Under the pieces are notes generated by a model. That model was given only the letters and a program-made list of their open reading frames with translations. It had not been told where the DNA came from and did not search any database. From Jaltomata sinuosa (Eukaryota > Streptophyta > Magnoliopsida > Solanales > Solanaceae): 64,000 nt of DNA. The stretch's first letter is position 1, and every line of letters begins with the position of its first letter. Below, piece after piece: positions 60,601 to 64,000 of this stretch. The DNA is taken from NCBI GenBank assembly GCA_003996215.1, contig QJPP01001546.1, forward strand, positions 186,001 through 250,000, read 5' to 3'. The translations under genes and the position numbers were made by a program.

Positions 60601-61147
60601 ATAGACTAAGAGCGGCCCAGAGTAGGAAGAAAAGCTATGTTGATCGTAGATTCATGCCTTGGAGTTTAGTGTTGGTGACTTGGTTTTCCTTCAAGTATAG
60701 ACCGTGAAGGGCGTGATGAGATTTGGTCGGCGGGGCAAGCTTATCCCCAGGTTTATTGGGCCGTTTGAGATTCTACAAAGGATTGGTAGTGTTGCCTAAA
60801 TGCTGGCTTTGCCTCTGATGTTTTCAGTTGTTCACTTATTTTTTCATGTCTCGATTTTGCATCAATATGTGCCAGATGAGTCTCACGTGTTGCATTGGGA
60901 TTCAGTTCAGTTAGATAAGATCTTTTCATTTGTTGAGGAGCCGATAGCTATTCTGGCCAGAGATATTAGGAGGTTGAGATCTAGAGATATTCCGATTGTG
61001 AAGGTTTAGTGAAGATATCGTCCGGTGAAGGAGGCTACCTGGGAGACCAAGAGTGAGATGCGTGCGCAGTATCCGCAGTTGTTCGAGCCTTTAGGTACTC
61101 CCTTCCTATTGGCTTTCGAGGACGAAAGTCTTTTTAGTAGTGGATGT
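57680..61147 (+). pseudogene. pol: pol of internal E (degenerate, all domains present)
   Basis: Protease is at 57719-58099, with C's 4-base loss just upstream. RT start is at 58109-58465, ending at the same TAG after CIDYW. RT core is at 58509-59087 with FIDDILIYSRS. RNase H is at about 59160-59410. The integrase HHCC part is near 59840-59990 (CLNCLQ retained) and its core near 60050-60330, with the second catalytic block damaged by TAA. Chromodomain is at about 60910-61125. A final open piece (61025-61240) runs through ESLFSSGCCDD straight into LTR4. From about 58450 on, E shares D's variants, not C's. Confidence 0.85.
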
Positions 61148-64000
61148 TGTGATGACCCTTCCGGTCATCTTCGCGTGTACACATTCATGGCACTGTTAGA
61201 GCTTTCCTGTAGTGGCCCCAAATCATTTATGGCTTGCTAGAACCGGTAATTTGGTGCCTTGGTCGTTCATTTGGTCGTTTTGGCCATTTGCCTATTTTAG
61301 AGCTTAAACTTAAAATATCGTTGAATTTAGTCAACATTCTTAGCTAACGTGCTCGGAATTGAATTCTGACAGTTCCATTAGCTCCAGAGCATTGGGTTTG
61401 GTCTAGTTGGACCTTTAGTTGAGGCCTGAGAACTTCCAGTGTGGGTTTGGTATTGCTTTCTCTATTTTCAAGACATTTGGATTCGTAATCCGACGATTCC
61501 ATCAGCTCCAGAATGTTGGGTTTGGGTTAGAAATGTGGTTGGTTCGGGTTCCAGGTGTGCCAGACTCATTTTGAGCCCTTGAGTTCCTTTTAGATAGTGT
61601 TGACTTGGGTCAACATTTCTCCGAAATGATCTCATATGGAAGTTTCATCAATTTCGTTGAGTCCGGAATGTCGTTTCCACTCTATTAGCATTATTGGTTT
61701 TTGAATATCGGGTTTTGATTGTGCCCGGAATGCCCCAGAGACTTTTCAAAAATTGCTGAAAAATAGTTGCAGGCCCCAACGGCGCCTAGGCAGCTCGATG
61801 GCGCTGGCCATTTTCCAGCAGCTATAAATTTCTGTTATTTTGTTTTTGCAGCTTTCTTTCTCAAACTTTCTCACTCTAAAACTCAAATTTCTCTCCACCA
61901 TTTTGCTGTAAATCAATTCGGAACCTTAGGGAACCTATTGCTTGTGGAATTTCCGTGTTTCTTCGTCTCTTGGTAAGCTTCTTCCTCAGTTGAATTTTCT
62001 TAATTCCTCCATTATTGTCCTTCTTCCAAGCTTGGAAGTTCACGTGTAGTAGCTGGCCCAAAGCTTGTGCTTGCTCGTGAGGGTGAAGAATTCTTTGTCT
62101 TGGCCTGAATTCCATCCTTGTGGTAAGTAATTCTTGCTTAATTTCCATTTGTATTTTTCAAATTCTATTCTTTAAACCCCAACTTTCGCGGGCTGTTTTG
62201 GCTCCCTTCCCTAGGCCAATTGTGCACAAGTTTGGAACATGCCTTCTTGGCATCGTTGGGGTCATCGTGGCTCTTTTTATTTTTGGTTTAGGGTGTGGAC
62301 CTCGCGGGCCCGCTTTTGACCCGGATATCAACCCGGCTATAATTGTAGGAATATAGGTATTGTTAGACTCGTTTTAACGTCTTATTCATGAATTTGATCG
62401 TTTGATTCTCGTTTGGAGCTTCTTGGAGCAGCTCGGCCTCAGATATCATCGTTCTCGCAGCTTATCATCGGACGACAGGTAGGTTACGGTCTAAACTCCT
62501 AGACTTAGGTTGGGTTATTAGGTTGGTACCACAGACCTTGACCGCTTTCCCATGATTCATCCCATTTCTTTCCTCCATTGTGTGTAGTACTCTTATTACT
62601 TGATATTATTACCCTTGTGGTCCTGTGAGGCCTTGTTGGCTCTGGAACATAGACGGTGGGATCATTGGGAGTGTCCGCGAGTCCCCAACATAGAATTATC
62701 CTTCTAGGCTGGTTATGCTTGTTGTGTATCTTCGGGAGCCTGTGCAGGGACGATAGGTTATTGTGAGCTGCTGGGCGGCTATTGTGTGTTGATCATATCA
62801 TTTTCATGCATATAAATAGATTTTCCCACATTTTACTACTGTTTGGACTTCGGGTCTACTGGGACTGTTTTCTTAAACTTGCATGACCCTGGGGACCCGT
62901 TTTCAATGAAATTGGATTTAAAAATGATTTGACTTGATACATGGATCTTCTTGGGGTGAAAGGAAGATTATAAATATGGTTTTTATCATGATCTTACTAC
63001 CATTGCTAGACTCGACCGGGTCAGAGTGCTAGCTGAGTTTTCTTTCTGACTTGAAATAACTTTAGGCTCAGTCGGGTCGAGCATCTGAGATATTTTACTA
63101 CCACTTTAGTTTTGGTTATTCCCAGGCACCCGCAGAGGGGTTTTTGAGAAATCTTTTTACTGCTTTTAGTCCTAGACAAGGTCTAGGCATGCATATTTGA
63201 GACTTAACCACTAGCTTGAACCCGGAATCGATTTCAGAGGACACGTTTTGAGTCTGAGTTTTAGTATGGGGTCCGGGACCTCCATGGACCCTATCTCTCC
63301 GGGCCTGAGGCTTTGAGCTGCGTGTGCCAGGGGGAGGGTATACGGTGAAGTACAGGTATACGGGTCGTGTCCTTCCATGGAACCTACCTGCTGGGCCCGA
63401 TCGGCACTGTAGGAGGTACATATAGAGTTTTATTCCACCCTGAGGTTATCATGCATCATATCATACATTTCTTGAGGTTTCACCCTTGTTTTCTGTTTGC
63501 TGATTGTACGCTCCAGTAGTATGGGATGCCGGAGGGTTTGTTTTCATTTATTTGCGTTCACCGATTGTATGGGCGACCGGGGGACTGTAGGTAGACTCTT
63601 GTTACTGTATTACAGTTATAAGTATGAGATTGGTTACCACAAAGTTGTTAGTTCTGGATTGAGATTGTCATGATTAGCTTGGTTATTGATTTTGTTTCCC
63701 GAGCATGTCTACCTTTATTCCTCTCTCCCTTTCCTTATACTTAAGGTTACCGGTATACCGCCCATTTCTAGAACTTGCTATGTATATATTGTTGTTGCAA
63801 GGACCCCATGTGTGCCATTTCTTACTTTCACCTGTGCCTGTGTGTATATATTCCTACTTTCTAGCATTGTATGTTGCTTTCTGTTGTCTTCCCTCTTGGC
63901 TAGTTCTTGTGTACCTTTTCGTTGATTTATGTGACTGTTTACTTCTATTATGTCTACTATTGCTCTTTAACCTTATATGTGCCCAATCGGCCGATGATAC
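61148..64000 (+). repeat. LTR4 (3' LTR of internal E), cut by the window edge
   Basis: It begins TGTGATGACCCTTCCGG and matches LTR2. It shares LTR2's deletion and has lost part of the GC-rich block (61773-61800). TATAAAT is at 61823-61829 and the donor-like GTAAGT at 62123-62128. About 600 bases should lie beyond the window. Confidence 0.87.
61823..61829 (+). promoter_or_regulatory. TATA box of LTR4
   Basis: TATAAAT, same context as LTR1 and LTR2. Confidence 0.5.

Larger units (their letters stand above)
36423..64000 (+). mobile_element. Chromovirus array C-D-E (LTR1-C-LTR2-D-LTR3-E-LTR4)
   Basis: Three internal regions of the A/B family in one orientation, with LTRs shared or fused between neighbours. 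Each internal region is preceded by a tRNA-Met primer site (39899, 48513, 55952). LTR1 and LTR3 are one type. LTR2 and LTR4 are another, marked by a deletion next to GGATTCG (45403 and 61470 regions) and GTGCCCAATCGGCCGATG near the end. D is cut at 55421 and followed by only the last 525 bases of an LTR. All gag and pol copies are broken and share many stops. The right edge is outside the window. Confidence 0.85.

Overview
The window is plant nuclear heterochromatin built almost entirely of nested, decayed retrotransposons. I see no host protein gene, tRNA, rRNA, CRISPR array or bacterial-style operon. A Solanaceae (or at least Solanales) origin is suggested by an RTE-type LINE at 48642-51780. 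Its 3' end matches, from memory, the conserved 3' end of the TS SINE family of tobacco relatives, including the TTG-repeat tail. Genus and chromosome cannot be read from the sequence.

Left half (1-36422). The deepest layer is a non-autonomous LTR family, called X here. Three same-orientation fragments, X(i), X(ii) and X(iii), lie at 1-704, 700-861 plus 33638-35839, and 35840-36422. A complete minus-strand X element (862-33637, LTRs about 1.48 kb, tRNA-Asp primer site) sits inside X(ii). That element is split by two Ty3/Gypsy chromoviruses of Tekay/Del type: A (plus strand, 3222-17851) and B (minus strand, 18387-30645). A's 5' LTR is itself split by a solo LTR (4916-8658) that carries a CACTA-like fragment. 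Target-site duplications and unoccupied copies of the insertion sites inside the window support this order.

Right half (36423-64000). A plus-strand array of the same chromovirus family reads LTR1, internal C, LTR2, internal D, truncated LTR3, internal E, LTR4 (leaving the window). The LINE sits in D's leader. LTR1 resembles LTR3 and LTR2 resembles LTR4. C and E share dead-gene mutations. This pattern fits DNA-level duplication of an already dead element, not separate transpositions.

The chromovirus copies encode, in order, gag (capsid and CCHC zinc knuckle), protease, reverse transcriptase, RNase H, integrase and a C-terminal chromodomain, primed from an initiator-tRNA-Met site. Every copy is broken. 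Many stops are CAG-to-TAG or CGA-to-TGA changes, as expected from deamination of methylated cytosine. I find no convincing new functional system. The more notable signals are the LTR-type pattern of the array, a G-box palindrome in A's LTRs, conserved terminal hairpins and a possible spliced leader upstream of gag.
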